Shown: in pieces, positions 1-6,591 of the stretch | How positions within the stretch are numbered: position 1 is the first letter of the stretch | Layout: each line of letters begins with the position of its first letter | NCBI GenBank assembly: GCA_030607835.1 | Contig: JAUWJE010000063.1 | Span: forward strand, 1 to 8,667 | Reading direction: 5' to 3' | DNA: 8,667 nucleotides | DNA from: Candidatus Fermentibacterota bacterium | GTDB taxonomy: Bacteria; Fermentibacterota; Fermentibacteria; Fermentibacterales; JCC-6 | Notes under the pieces: model-generated | Told to the model about the DNA's origin: nothing | The model's database searches: none | What the model saw: only the letters and a program-made list of their open reading frames with translations | Program-made: the position numbers and the translations under genes

Positions 1-1
1 G

Positions 2-274
2 CTTGCGAAAGACCGCAATGAAAATGCGCTGAAGGCATTCGAGGAATTTGGTGAATGGGTGGGCATCGGTCTTGCGAGCCTTTCCCACTGCCTCAGTCCT
101 TCGGGGATATTTCTTGCGGGAGGTCTTGTGAAAGCATTCAGTTTCTTTATTGAACATGCCAGGCGTGAGTTCACCCGAAGATGTCCGTATGAATGGAACG
201 TAAATGCACTGTCTTCCTGCTCCGACGCAGGAGCAGAAGGTGCCGCAATAATGGGAAGAGCTTTATCTCAATGA
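2..274 (+). CDS. ROK-family sugar kinase, C-terminal part (5' end off the window)
   Basis: The frame is open from the first complete codon at position 2 to TGA at 272-274, giving about 90 residues. The start lies upstream of the window, so the GTG at 59 is internal and not a start. The peptide has the normal ROK ending: a helix with 'EEFGEWVGIGLASLSHCLSP', then 'GIFLAGGLVKA' (the glycine-rich strand-turn near the C-terminus), and a final 'GAEGAAIMGRAL', matching the usual 'GA.GAA....A'. ROK kinases phosphorylate sugars such as glucose or N-acylhexosamines with ATP in the cytoplasm. Substrate specificity cannot be read from this fragment because the ATP-binding N-terminus and the zinc-binding motif are missing. 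Its stop overlaps the next start as ATGA, so it is probably translationally coupled to lptD. Confidence 0.85.
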   Translation, partial: LAKDRNENALKAFEEFGEWVGIGLASLSHCLSPSGIFLAGGLVKAFSFFIEHARREFTRRCPYEWNVNALSSCSDAGAEGAAIMGRALSQ

Positions 275-2463
275 TTAGTTTTCTCGTTCTAATGCTTCTT
301 ATCTCCTCTGACACAAGTGGAATTGAGAGCAACAGTACAGACTCCACGATAACACTCGCCAGGCTTGAAACAATCGTATATTCAACTGATTCCCTTGTAT
401 TCTATCCGGATACGGGGGATCTTCTCATGATCGGTTCCACAACGCTTGACTACAGAGATATGACGCTTCAATCCGATACGGTAATGTACTTTGCCGAAAA
501 GGAACTCGTAGAAGCAAACGGTGCTACAGAGCTTTTCGACAGGGGTGAGTCTGTTAGAGGTGACGGTCTGATCTACAGCCTTCCATCCAGGAAAGGACGG
601 ATTACAAGCGCTGATTCACAGTATGAGTTCGGTTTCTATCATGGTGAATCTATCACCAGAGTCGGCCCAAATGAATTCAACATTATAAATGCAAGGTTCA
701 CTACCTGTAATGAGGATTCGAGTCACTTTTTCTTCTACTGCCCAGTGATGAAGGTTTTCCCGGATGACAAGGCCGTTGCCAGACCGGTTTATCTTTATGT
801 GGAGGATACTCCAATTCTATATTTCCCGTACTGGGTCTTCCCTATCAGGCGTGGAAGGCATTCCGGTTTCACAACTCCGAAATTCGGTCAAACAACCAGA
901 GACGGAAGATTCCTGAGAGAACTGGGGTATTATTTCGCTTTTTCGGACTACGCTGATCTGTGGATACACGGAGATATCATGGAGAAAACACGGTTTGTGA
1001 TCGCTGCTGATGAACGACACAGAATCAGATATCTCTGTTACGGAAATCTCAAAACCGAATGGAGAAGGGAATTCCAAACCAGGAGGGATAGATGGATGGT
1101 GTTCGGGCAGCACCTTCATGATTTCCCGGACGGAACTTCAGTTCGTCTCCAGGGGGAATTTCTCAGCGACAAGTCCTATCTGGAAGAGACTCAGCAATCT
1201 CCAGAAGATAGAATGACCGGAGAGTTGCGCTCCTGGATCAGTGTAAACAGATACTTCGGCAGACTGAGCTTCCAGGCGGTTCTTGACAGAACAAGTTATC
1301 TTCATCTTGATCCTGATTCAATCCCCAATGAAGTGGAATCAGTACAGGAACTTCCTGACATTCGCTTTTCCCTTCCCTCCGCTCCCCTTTTCAAAACTCC
1401 AACCGATCCTCTACTGGTGCGACCCTGGCATTCCATTTACTGGAATCTAAGCGGGCATTATCTCTCCCGCGATGAAAGACTGGAAGATTCCAGAGCTACA
1501 AATTCAGCTATGAGAATCCGATCCGTACTCACAGGCTCAAGCAGATTGTGGGGATGGCTTTCTTTTGCTCCCTCTATGAATGCGACAGGGACAGTATATG
1601 ACAGAGACAGACAGGATAATAATCTGCCATGGTGGCTTCATACCTCAACCACTTTATCCCTGTCAACAGATATCTATGGTATTTTCAGCACGGATATCTT
1701 TGGAATTGAAGCTTTCAGGCATACAATTACTCCAGGCGTATCCATGCATTGGGCACCTGACAGATTCATCAATAATGATGGAGTTGTTGAAGCTGATTCT
1801 GCCGGAAATGAGTATTACATATTCTCCGATTTCGGACTTCCTTCCGGAAGAAGGACAGTCTCCTTCAATCTCCAGAACAGGCTTGAAGGAAAGCGTCGGG
1901 AGAATAACAGAATATCCCGATTTGAGATCGCGTCACTCACATTCTCCACTTCCGTGGATCTTGACGACAGAGAGACACCCTTCTCTCCTTTGATGGCATC
2001 TCTTGACCTCTCACCATTATCAAATTTGAGTGTAAGGGGAAACGGAAGCTGGGCTTTCTATGAGAACGAGCTTACAAACATATCATTATCCTCAAGTTTG
2101 CGGCTTTCGGGATATGACCGCACTCTTCTTCCTGATTCCGGAAGCACTGAGAGGGGTCTGCCCTTGAGGCTGACCCTGTCACATTATTACCGGTACGGGC
2201 TTCATGGAGAAGATGATATCAGCAAGCTTCGTGTCTCCGCAGCACTGGACCTGACTCCCGGCTGGTCGCTGGAATACAGCGCGTACTACGACATGTCAGG
2301 AGAGGGCTTCATAAATCAGAGTTATACCTTAAGAAGAAACCTTCATTGCTGGGAAGCTGTCTTTGTCAGGCATATCTCAGATGTGGACAGTGGATTCTAT
2401 TTCCGAATCAACATAATCGACGTACCTGACATCAAAATTGAACAGCATGTAAGTAATTTCTGA
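271..2463 (+). CDS. lptD: LptD/OstA-like LPS-assembly outer-membrane protein
   Basis: In the characterised family, LptD is the outer-membrane beta-barrel that, with LptE, inserts LPS into the outer leaflet. The product here is 730 residues from the ATG at 271. An N-terminal OstA/LptA-like beta-jellyroll spans about residues 25-190. It contains 'FTTCNEDSSHFFFYC' (Cys146 and Cys157), comparable to the 'TTC' segment of proteobacterial LptD, then 'DTPILYFPYWVFPI' and 'GRHSGFTTPKFG' (about 195-206), the classic junction into the barrel. The rest is long alternating beta strands ending '...FYFRINIIDVPDIK...SNF', with a C-terminal Phe as expected for a barrel. I chose ATG 271 because it overlaps the upstream TGA and has GGAAGAG at 254-260. 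Its hydrophobic leader (MISFLVLMLL) lacks basic residues. An ATG at 193 would add an Arg-rich n-region but would overlap the kinase by 82 bases. No lptE is visible nearby. Confidence 0.85.
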   Translation: MISFLVLMLLISSDTSGIESNSTDSTITLARLETIVYSTDSLVFYPDTGDLLMIGSTTLDYRDMTLQSDTVMYFAEKELVEANGATELFDRGESVRGDGLIYSLPSRKGRITSADSQYEFGFYHGESITRVGPNEFNIINARFTTCNEDSSHFFFYCPVMKVFPDDKAVARPVYLYVEDTPILYFPYWVFPIRRGRHSGFTTPKFGQTTRDGRFLRELGYYFAFSDYADLWIHGDIMEKTRFVIAADERHRIRYLCYGNLKTEWRREFQTRRDRWMVFGQHLHDFPDGTSVRLQGEFLSDKSYLEETQQSPEDRMTGELRSWISVNRYFGRLSFQAVLDRTSYLHLDPDSIPNEVESVQELPDIRFSLPSAPLFKTPTDPLLVRPWHSIYWNLSGHYLSRDERLEDSRATNSAMRIRSVLTGSSRLWGWLSFAPSMNATGTVYDRDRQDNNLPWWLHTSTTLSLSTDIYGIFSTDIFGIEAFRHTITPGVSMHWAPDRFINNDGVVEADSAGNEYYIFSDFGLPSGRRTVSFNLQNRLEGKRRENNRISRFEIASLTFSTSVDLDDRETPFSPLMASLDLSPLSNLSVRGNGSWAFYENELTNISLSSSLRLSGYDRTLLPDSGSTERGLPLRLTLSHYYRYGLHGEDDISKLRVSAALDLTPGWSLEYSAYYDMSGEGFINQSYTLRRNLHCWEAVFVRHISDVDSGFYFRINIIDVPDIKIEQHVSNF

Positions 2464-2588
2464 TTTATACATAATTGCGCATATAATTCATTGATTTATG
2501 TGCATTATAAATATCATTTACCTGTCGTAGCGTTTAGCGATCACCTATATAGCTTCATATTTGCTCTGATTAAAAATATTTTCAGGGG
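2464..2588. other. AT-rich intergenic spacer between lptD and HU
   Basis: I see no credible gene on either strand in this stretch. It is strikingly AT-rich compared with the flanking genes. It contains an imperfect inverted repeat near its start and an A/T tract (ATTAAAAATATTTTC, about 2569-2583) just before the HU promoter, which could act as an UP element. The run of AT-rich sequence probably carries the end of the lptD transcript and the control region of the HU gene. Confidence 0.5.
2471..2508 (+). repeat. Imperfect inverted repeat just after lptD
   Basis: The left arm ATAATTGCGCATA (2471-2483) can pair with the right arm TATGTGCATTAT (2497-2508), with one bulged T and one G-T wobble, around a 13-base loop. 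It begins 8 bases after the lptD stop. There is no T-run after it, so it is not a typical intrinsic terminator. It could be a weak 3' stabilising hairpin or an operator for a dimeric regulator, and an AT-rich chance match cannot be excluded. Confidence 0.35.
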
Positions 2589-2617
2589 TTGACAATGAGT
2601 TTTCCGCCTTCTAGCTT
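2589..2617 (+). promoter_or_regulatory. Sigma70-type promoter of the HU gene
   Basis: A perfect -35 box TTGACA lies at 2589-2594, followed by exactly 17 bases and TAGCTT at 2612-2617. The latter keeps the three most conserved -10 positions (TA...T). An A/T-rich UP-like tract sits directly upstream. The predicted transcript would start near 2624 and carry a leader of about 25 bases containing the HU ribosome-binding site. The -10 match is only three of six, hence moderate confidence. Confidence 0.55.
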
Positions 2618-2635
2618 TGTGTAACAGCAATTGAG

Positions 2636-2643
2636 AGGGGGTG
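2636..2643 (+). promoter_or_regulatory. Ribosome-binding site that fixes the HU start
   Basis: AGGGGGTG, one base from the ideal AGGAGGTG, ends 5 bases before the GTG at 2649. A TTG at 2631 is in frame but lies upstream of this element, and starting there would translate the Shine-Dalgarno itself. GTG 2649 is therefore the better start, and it also gives the usual HU length. Confidence 0.75.
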
Positions 2644-2648
2644 AACAA

Positions 2649-2921
2649 GTGACTAAAAAGGATCTTGTCGCACAAGTTGCCGATAATGCAAGTATAACCA
2701 AGAAACAAGCTGGTGTTGCCGTAGATGCAATTCTTGATGGAATCAAGGATGCTCTTGGTAACGGCCAGAAGGTTAGCCTCGTCGGTTTCGGAACTTTTTC
2801 CGTGAAACATCGTGAGCAAAGAACGGGTGTAAATCCGGCAAACGGTCAAAAGATGACATATCCTGCAAAAGATGTACCGCATTTCAAAGCAGGAAAAGGT
2901 TTGAAGGACGCTGTCTATTAA
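2649..2921 (+). CDS. hup: HU-family DNA-binding protein
   Basis: HU is a small nucleoid protein that binds and bends DNA as a dimer with little sequence specificity. From GTG 2649 the product is 90 residues, the standard HU length, starting VTKKDLVAQVADNASITKKQ. The family signature is intact: 'VSLVGFGTFSV' followed by 'REQRTGVNPANGQ', the beta-arm whose Asn-Pro tip intercalates DNA. The C-terminal strand and helix 'PAKDVPHFKAGKGLKDAV' are also present. HU and IHF subunits share this fold, but the 'NPANG' arm and the short tail without extension favour HU. The gene has its own promoter and a terminator-like hairpin immediately after it, so it is most likely monocistronic and unrelated in function to the glycan genes that follow. 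Confidence 0.96.
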   Translation: MTKKDLVAQVADNASITKKQAGVAVDAILDGIKDALGNGQKVSLVGFGTFSVKHREQRTGVNPANGQKMTYPAKDVPHFKAGKGLKDAVY

Positions 2922-2940
2922 AGAATTCAGCCTTCTATCG

Positions 2941-2971
2941 GGGGACGGAAATTGTATTCCGTCCCCTATTT
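2941..2971 (+). terminator. Terminator-like hairpin after HU
   Basis: GGGGACGGAA (2941-2950) pairs perfectly with TTCCGTCCCC (2957-2966): ten pairs, seven of them G-C, around a 6-base loop. The following tract is only TATTT, shorter than the textbook U-run. It lies 19 bases past the HU stop and before the decayed glycosyltransferase. It should end the HU transcript and insulate it from the cluster downstream. The weak U-run means some read-through is possible. Confidence 0.75.
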
Positions 2972-2990
2972 CCCAACTCTCGAAAATATT

Positions 2991-3246
2991 ATGCCACTTG
3001 ATATTTTAGTAATTATCACATCGTGCAATAGTTCCTCACCTCTGACTGATACTATCGAATCACTTCTTAGTCTGAATTCTGATGAGATACCAAAGAAAAT
3101 TTATTACTGTGGATAACACATCCTCCGACGGATCTGCTGACATCGAGGATAACAGAGGGGCGGAAATGAGCAATCCTTCCACATGTTACGGTTTTGGAAG
3201 TAGGTTATCAAAGACTAATTTGCGCACGACTGGAGGGCAGCGCTGA
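2991..3246 (+). pseudogene. Decayed N-terminal fragment of a family-2 glycosyltransferase
   Basis: From ATG 2991 the frame reads PLDILVIITSCNSSSPLTDT then IESLLSL, which resembles the opening beta-strand and helix of GT2 enzymes ('...VSVIIVTYNS...L...IESLL'). It stops at TAA 3114-3116. In the +1 frame the reading continues as KFITVDNTSSDGSADI, the second GT2 strand carrying the nucleotide-sugar-binding 'VDN.SSDGS' motif. The two halves join cleanly if one A is removed from the AAAA run at 3096-3099. After 'SADI' the similarity fades, and the frame ends at TGA 3244-3246 with no DXD motif and no acceptor domain. It is therefore both frameshifted and truncated. The intact GT2 gene starts 3 bases later with its own complete N-terminus, so this is a separate remnant. 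No single ORF covers it. Confidence 0.6.
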
Positions 3247-3248
3247 AA

Positions 3249-4190
3249 ATGAAACCTGAAATATCCCTTCAAATTCCTGTAAAGGATGGCGGTGATGACT
3301 TTCGCGAATGTCTTAATAGCCTCCGAAAACAGAATACAGGAGGGATCCCCTGGGAACTGATAATAATCGATGATGGCAGCAGGATTCCTGTTGAGGATGA
3401 TTTTGACCTGATCTTTCCTGATACAGTTAGGGTCGAGATAGTCCACAGAAAAAGCAGCGGTAACAGACCGGAGGCAAGAAACGCCGGCTGGCAGGTAGCT
3501 ACCGCACCTTTATCGTTTCTTTCGGATGGTGATATACGGTTTCCAGAGGATATCATACTTAAGCACGTGGAAATGCATCGTCAGGGCTGTGGAAATGTGA
3601 TAATGGGAGCCAGGGTGAACAGCTGGATGCAGGATGCTTCTCCATGGCAGCGCTGGTTCGATACAAGAGGTATGGGTAGCAGGGCTGCCGGCTTCTTTCC
3701 CGCGAAATATTTCGTAACAGGTAATATAAGCCTGAAGACATCGCTTCTGAGAGATAATGGCGGCTTCGATCCGGTGATCGATCACTACGGAGGAGAGGAT
3801 ACAGAATTCGGATTCAGGCTGGCCAGGAAGGGAGTATCTCTGTACTGGGACCCCGAACTGAAAGTGTATCATCTTGATAGAGTCACTGTCCGTGAACACT
3901 CAAGAAAAATGGTCGAGTACGGTGGTTCCGGTTTGAAGTATACTTTGGACAGGATGCCAGAGGCTGAAGGCCTCCTTGGGAGCAACTGGATTAAACCGGT
4001 TTTCTCAAAACCTGTAAATCCTACAACATTATCGGTTAGACTGCTGGTTAAACTTGTCCTGCTTCCTCCTCTATATAGATGTGTGCTGAAGTGGATGGAA
4101 AAGTTCGGGAAGCCCTCTTTTCTGTTTACCTACCTCTCAGTCGGCGGATGTTTACTGGGATTGTCAGGCAGGAATTTTGAAAATGAATGA
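3249..4190 (+). CDS. Family-2 glycosyltransferase with galactosyltransferase-type C-terminal motif
   Basis: This is a GT-A fold, inverting glycosyltransferase that would transfer a sugar from a nucleotide-sugar donor to a growing surface glycan on the cytoplasmic face of the inner membrane. The 313-residue product has the N-terminal GT2 strand 'ISLQIPVKDGG', 'ELIIIDDGS' (Asp41-Asp42, nucleotide binding), 'NRPEARNAGW' (about 72-81), and a DXD-like 'SDGD' metal site (Asp93-Asp95). 'GGFDPVIDHYGGEDTEFGFR' (171-190) matches the glycosyltransferase-7C/chondroitin-polymerase style motif with the catalytic-base region E-D, and His208 follows. A hydrophobic C-terminal stretch (about 265-305) suggests membrane association. 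GGAGGG at 3232-3237 precedes the ATG by 11 bases. It stands between the GT remnant and the promoter of the radical SAM gene. Donor and acceptor are not deducible. Confidence 0.88.
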   Translation: MKPEISLQIPVKDGGDDFRECLNSLRKQNTGGIPWELIIIDDGSRIPVEDDFDLIFPDTVRVEIVHRKSSGNRPEARNAGWQVATAPLSFLSDGDIRFPEDIILKHVEMHRQGCGNVIMGARVNSWMQDASPWQRWFDTRGMGSRAAGFFPAKYFVTGNISLKTSLLRDNGGFDPVIDHYGGEDTEFGFRLARKGVSLYWDPELKVYHLDRVTVREHSRKMVEYGGSGLKYTLDRMPEAEGLLGSNWIKPVFSKPVNPTTLSVRLLVKLVLLPPLYRCVLKWMEKFGKPSFLFTYLSVGGCLLGLSGRNFENE

Positions 4191-4204
4191 TTTGCCTGGT
4201 TGCA

Positions 4205-4234
4205 AGGACATCTCTACCGGCATACCGTTATAAT
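4205..4234 (+). promoter_or_regulatory. Candidate sigma70-type promoter ahead of the radical SAM gene
   Basis: A consensus -10 box TATAAT (4229-4234) is preceded, after 18 bases, by AGGACA (4205-4210), which matches four of six positions of TTGACA. It lies in the 82-base gap between two genes and would give a leader of about 30 bases before the TTG start at 4273. It suggests that the radical SAM gene and those after it can be transcribed separately from the upstream glycosyltransferase. Confidence 0.5.
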
Positions 4235-4272
4235 TCACTGAATTTAAAAGAGATGGGAATGAGGATTAAACT

Positions 4273-5706
4273 TTGTTTGTGACTTTTCTGGATCCTCCTG
4301 TTGAAAAGGGTCAACGAATACCGGAACGTGTATTCGGATGCACATATGGTCTTTACCCCATTCCGAATATTTTCCTTCTCTATTCAGCCGCAGTTCTTGA
4401 AGAGAAAGGCCACCAGGTCAGATATATCAACGGACCGGGCAGAGGATGGAATACTGAAAACCTTTCGATATTTCTTCAGGAAGACAGATCCGATGTCTAC
4501 GTTTTGTATTCTGTCTATCTTTCACAGGAAATTGACAGAGCAACCTGTGCAAAGATATTCGAACTTCGCCCTGAAGCTTATGTGATATTTATTGGACCAG
4601 CTCCAACATACTATCCAGAAGATTACCTTATTGCGGACAAATCATTTGTCATTCGCGGAGAACCGGAAATAACCCTTCCTCTTCTGATTGAGAATATCAC
4701 CGATCCGGCTGGAATCAACGGTATCAGCTACCTCGATAATGATCGAATAGTTCATAATCCTTCATCACAGCCTGAAATGGATCTTGATAAATTACCATAT
4801 CCCGCCAGACACCTGCTGGATGAAAAGATCTATTTCAACCCGAAATTCCGTAATTTTAATGAAGGACATTTCACAGCACTTCTAAGCAGCAGAGGGTGCC
4901 CCTACAGGTGTGTTTACTGTGTTCCAAATTCCTTAAGTTTTGCGAGAGAGATTGAATACAGGAAAACGCAGGAAAAAAAGCCACCTTACAGGGCCAGGAG
5001 TGCTGAAAGTGTTGTTGATGAATTCAAATTACTTGAAAAGCAGGGATACAGACAGGTTTCGATAATTGACGATGAGTTTGCGATTTCAAAAGAACGTGCG
5101 CACGCGATATGTGACGGTCTGGAAGGCTTGGGGATTTCATGGGGATGTCTTTCCCGTGCTGATAGTCTTGATGAGGAACTTATCAGGCACATGGCTGCTG
5201 TAGGATGCAATTATGTCGATATAGGTGTTGAATCGTTCAATCAGCTCATCCTTGATGATATAAGAAAGGACCTTGACGTTGCAACAATCGAAAAGACGAT
5301 TGTTTTGCTGAAAAAAGCAGGAATAATGGCAAAGTTGAACATCCTTATTGGATCGAGCCCCCTGGAAACGAAAGATACAATCAGGGATACTGTAGAACAT
5401 GCTCTCTCGCTGAAGCCCGATTCGATCATGTTCAGTATTTGTAATCCATTTCCTGGAACCGAAATGTATTCAATCGCAAAGAACCGTGGTTATTTCGTAA
5501 AAGGTGATTACTATCCTGTTGATGTCCAGAAAGAATCAACGATTTCCCTGCCCTTCATTTCCAAGACCGAGCTGGAAAAAGAAGTACGCCGTGCAAACCG
5601 CAAGTTTTTCCTTTCTTCGCGATTCATTCTCGGGAATGTTTATAGAGTGAAGTCTCCCCGAGCATTTTTCAAAGGGGTTATTGCTTTAGGAAAGAAACTG
5701 TTTTGA
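4273..5706 (+). CDS. B12-binding-domain radical SAM protein
   Basis: This 477-residue product has the two-domain layout of cobalamin-dependent radical SAM enzymes. An N-terminal Rossmann-like B12-binding domain (about 1-150) includes 'LLYSAAVLEEKGHQVRYING', 'VYVLYSVYLSQEI' and 'FIGPAPTYYPED...FVIRGEPEIT'. A radical SAM TIM barrel carries the CX3CX2C iron-sulfur motif 'GCPYRCVYC' (Cys209, Cys213, Cys216), followed by 'SIIDDEFAI', 'WGCLSRADSLDEELI' and 'VDIGVESFNQ'. The C-terminus 'RRANRKFFLSSRFILGNVYR' is the usual BchE/HpnR-like tail. I see no DXHXXG cobalamin-ligand motif, so B12 would bind without a protein histidine. Known relatives perform methylations and ring chemistry on lipids, cofactors and natural products, but the substrate here is unknown. 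TTG 4273 was chosen because GAGG (4261-4264) is 8 bases upstream; GTG 4279 is the alternative. The stop overlaps the next start. Confidence 0.88.
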   Translation: MFVTFLDPPVEKGQRIPERVFGCTYGLYPIPNIFLLYSAAVLEEKGHQVRYINGPGRGWNTENLSIFLQEDRSDVYVLYSVYLSQEIDRATCAKIFELRPEAYVIFIGPAPTYYPEDYLIADKSFVIRGEPEITLPLLIENITDPAGINGISYLDNDRIVHNPSSQPEMDLDKLPYPARHLLDEKIYFNPKFRNFNEGHFTALLSSRGCPYRCVYCVPNSLSFAREIEYRKTQEKKPPYRARSAESVVDEFKLLEKQGYRQVSIIDDEFAISKERAHAICDGLEGLGISWGCLSRADSLDEELIRHMAAVGCNYVDIGVESFNQLILDDIRKDLDVATIEKTIVLLKKAGIMAKLNILIGSSPLETKDTIRDTVEHALSLKPDSIMFSICNPFPGTEMYSIAKNRGYFVKGDYYPVDVQKESTISLPFISKTELEKEVRRANRKFFLSSRFILGNVYRVKSPRAFFKGVIALGKKLF

Positions 5707-6524
5707 CTGATATTGATATTAGTGTAGTAATAGTTACCTGGAACCAGCTTGCCTTCCTGAAAGAATGCCTGATTTCTTTAAGGCAAAACGCCAGGGAGTG
5801 CCAGAGCGAAATTATCGTTGTGGATAATGGTTCCAGTGATGGTTCACGAGAGTTTCTGCAACAGCAGTCAGAACTGCGTACAATTTACAATGACACGAAC
5901 GCCGGTGTGTCCAGGGCTCGTAATCAGGGAATAGAAAAGGCTACAGGACGCTATATATATATGCTTGATGATGATACGGTTGTGCATTCTGGATGTCTTG
6001 ACAGATTTGTGAATTTTATGGATGCATATCCTGAGGTATGGTTATCCGGCGGTAAACAGGTTAGCGGACAAAATATCCTTATTCCAACCGCGCGGTCGTT
6101 CTACAATCCGCTCATAATTCTGGCACGCAGATCTCCCTGGGGAAAAACACTAATCGGAAAAAGACAGATCAGAAAACACCTGATGCAGGACTGGGATCAT
6201 CAGGATAATCGTACCGTTGACTGGGTTTCAGGTGCAAGTTTCTGTATGCGAGCAAGTGCTGTTGAAAAAATCGGTCCTCTTGATAGTGGATACTTTTTTG
6301 GTTTCGAAGATCTGGAATGGGCTTATCGTGTATGGAATCATGGCGGTAAAGTTGCATACCTGCACGATGCAATCATTACTCATTACGTTCAGAGATCCTC
6401 CAAAAAACTTTTCTCAAGACGGGCCATGGATCATTTTGCAAGTATGATCAGATTCTATGTTAAGAATGGTTTCAGAAGACCTTCGGGTTTGCATACTCTT
6501 TCGAATCCTCTGATATTCGAATAG
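5703..6524 (+). CDS. Family-2 glycosyltransferase, rhamnosyltransferase-like
   Basis: This 273-residue cytoplasmic or membrane-associated GT-A enzyme would extend the lipid-linked glycan. It has all the GT2 landmarks in order: 'ISVVIVTWNQ' (6-15), 'IIVVDNGSSDGS' (37-48), 'NDTNAGVSRARNQGI' (63-77), a DXD metal site 'MLDDDT' (Asp89-Asp91), 'DWVSGASFCMRASAVEKIG' (173-191) and the acceptor-side 'FFGFEDLEWAYRVW' (198-211) containing the likely catalytic Glu-Asp pair. This pattern is typical of the WbbL/rhamnosyltransferase group, but the sugar cannot be assigned. Translation starts at a TTG whose TGA overlap with the radical SAM stop implies coupling; AGGAAA lies about 9 bases upstream. It ends at TAG with a 67-base gap to the next gene. 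Confidence 0.9.
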   Translation: MTDIDISVVIVTWNQLAFLKECLISLRQNARECQSEIIVVDNGSSDGSREFLQQQSELRTIYNDTNAGVSRARNQGIEKATGRYIYMLDDDTVVHSGCLDRFVNFMDAYPEVWLSGGKQVSGQNILIPTARSFYNPLIILARRSPWGKTLIGKRQIRKHLMQDWDHQDNRTVDWVSGASFCMRASAVEKIGPLDSGYFFGFEDLEWAYRVWNHGGKVAYLHDAIITHYVQRSSKKLFSRRAMDHFASMIRFYVKNGFRRPSGLHTLSNPLIFE

Positions 6525-6591
6525 TATCCTATTGAGTTCCGGGAAGCCTGGGAAAGCATGAAGCAGCCAGGAACAAGAAGGACAGGTTAAT

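Noticed and set aside
1580..1993. 137-codon + frame inside lptD
   Set aside because: It lies wholly within the well-supported lptD barrel in another frame, and its translation shows no domain.
2541..2882. 113-codon open frame on the - strand across HU
   Set aside because: It is antisense to a textbook HU gene, has no recognisable motif, and would overlap the HU promoter.
3510..3899. 129-codon - strand frame
   Set aside because: It is a shadow of the GT2 gene, whose motifs fix the + frame here.
6536..6573. Possible hairpin (CCTGG 6547-6551 with CCAGG 6567-6571, GTTCC/GGAAC flanks) between the second GT2 and the glycosylphosphotransferase
   Set aside because: The stem is short, the outer and inner arms cannot both pair without a large bulge, and no T-run follows, so I do not call a terminator.
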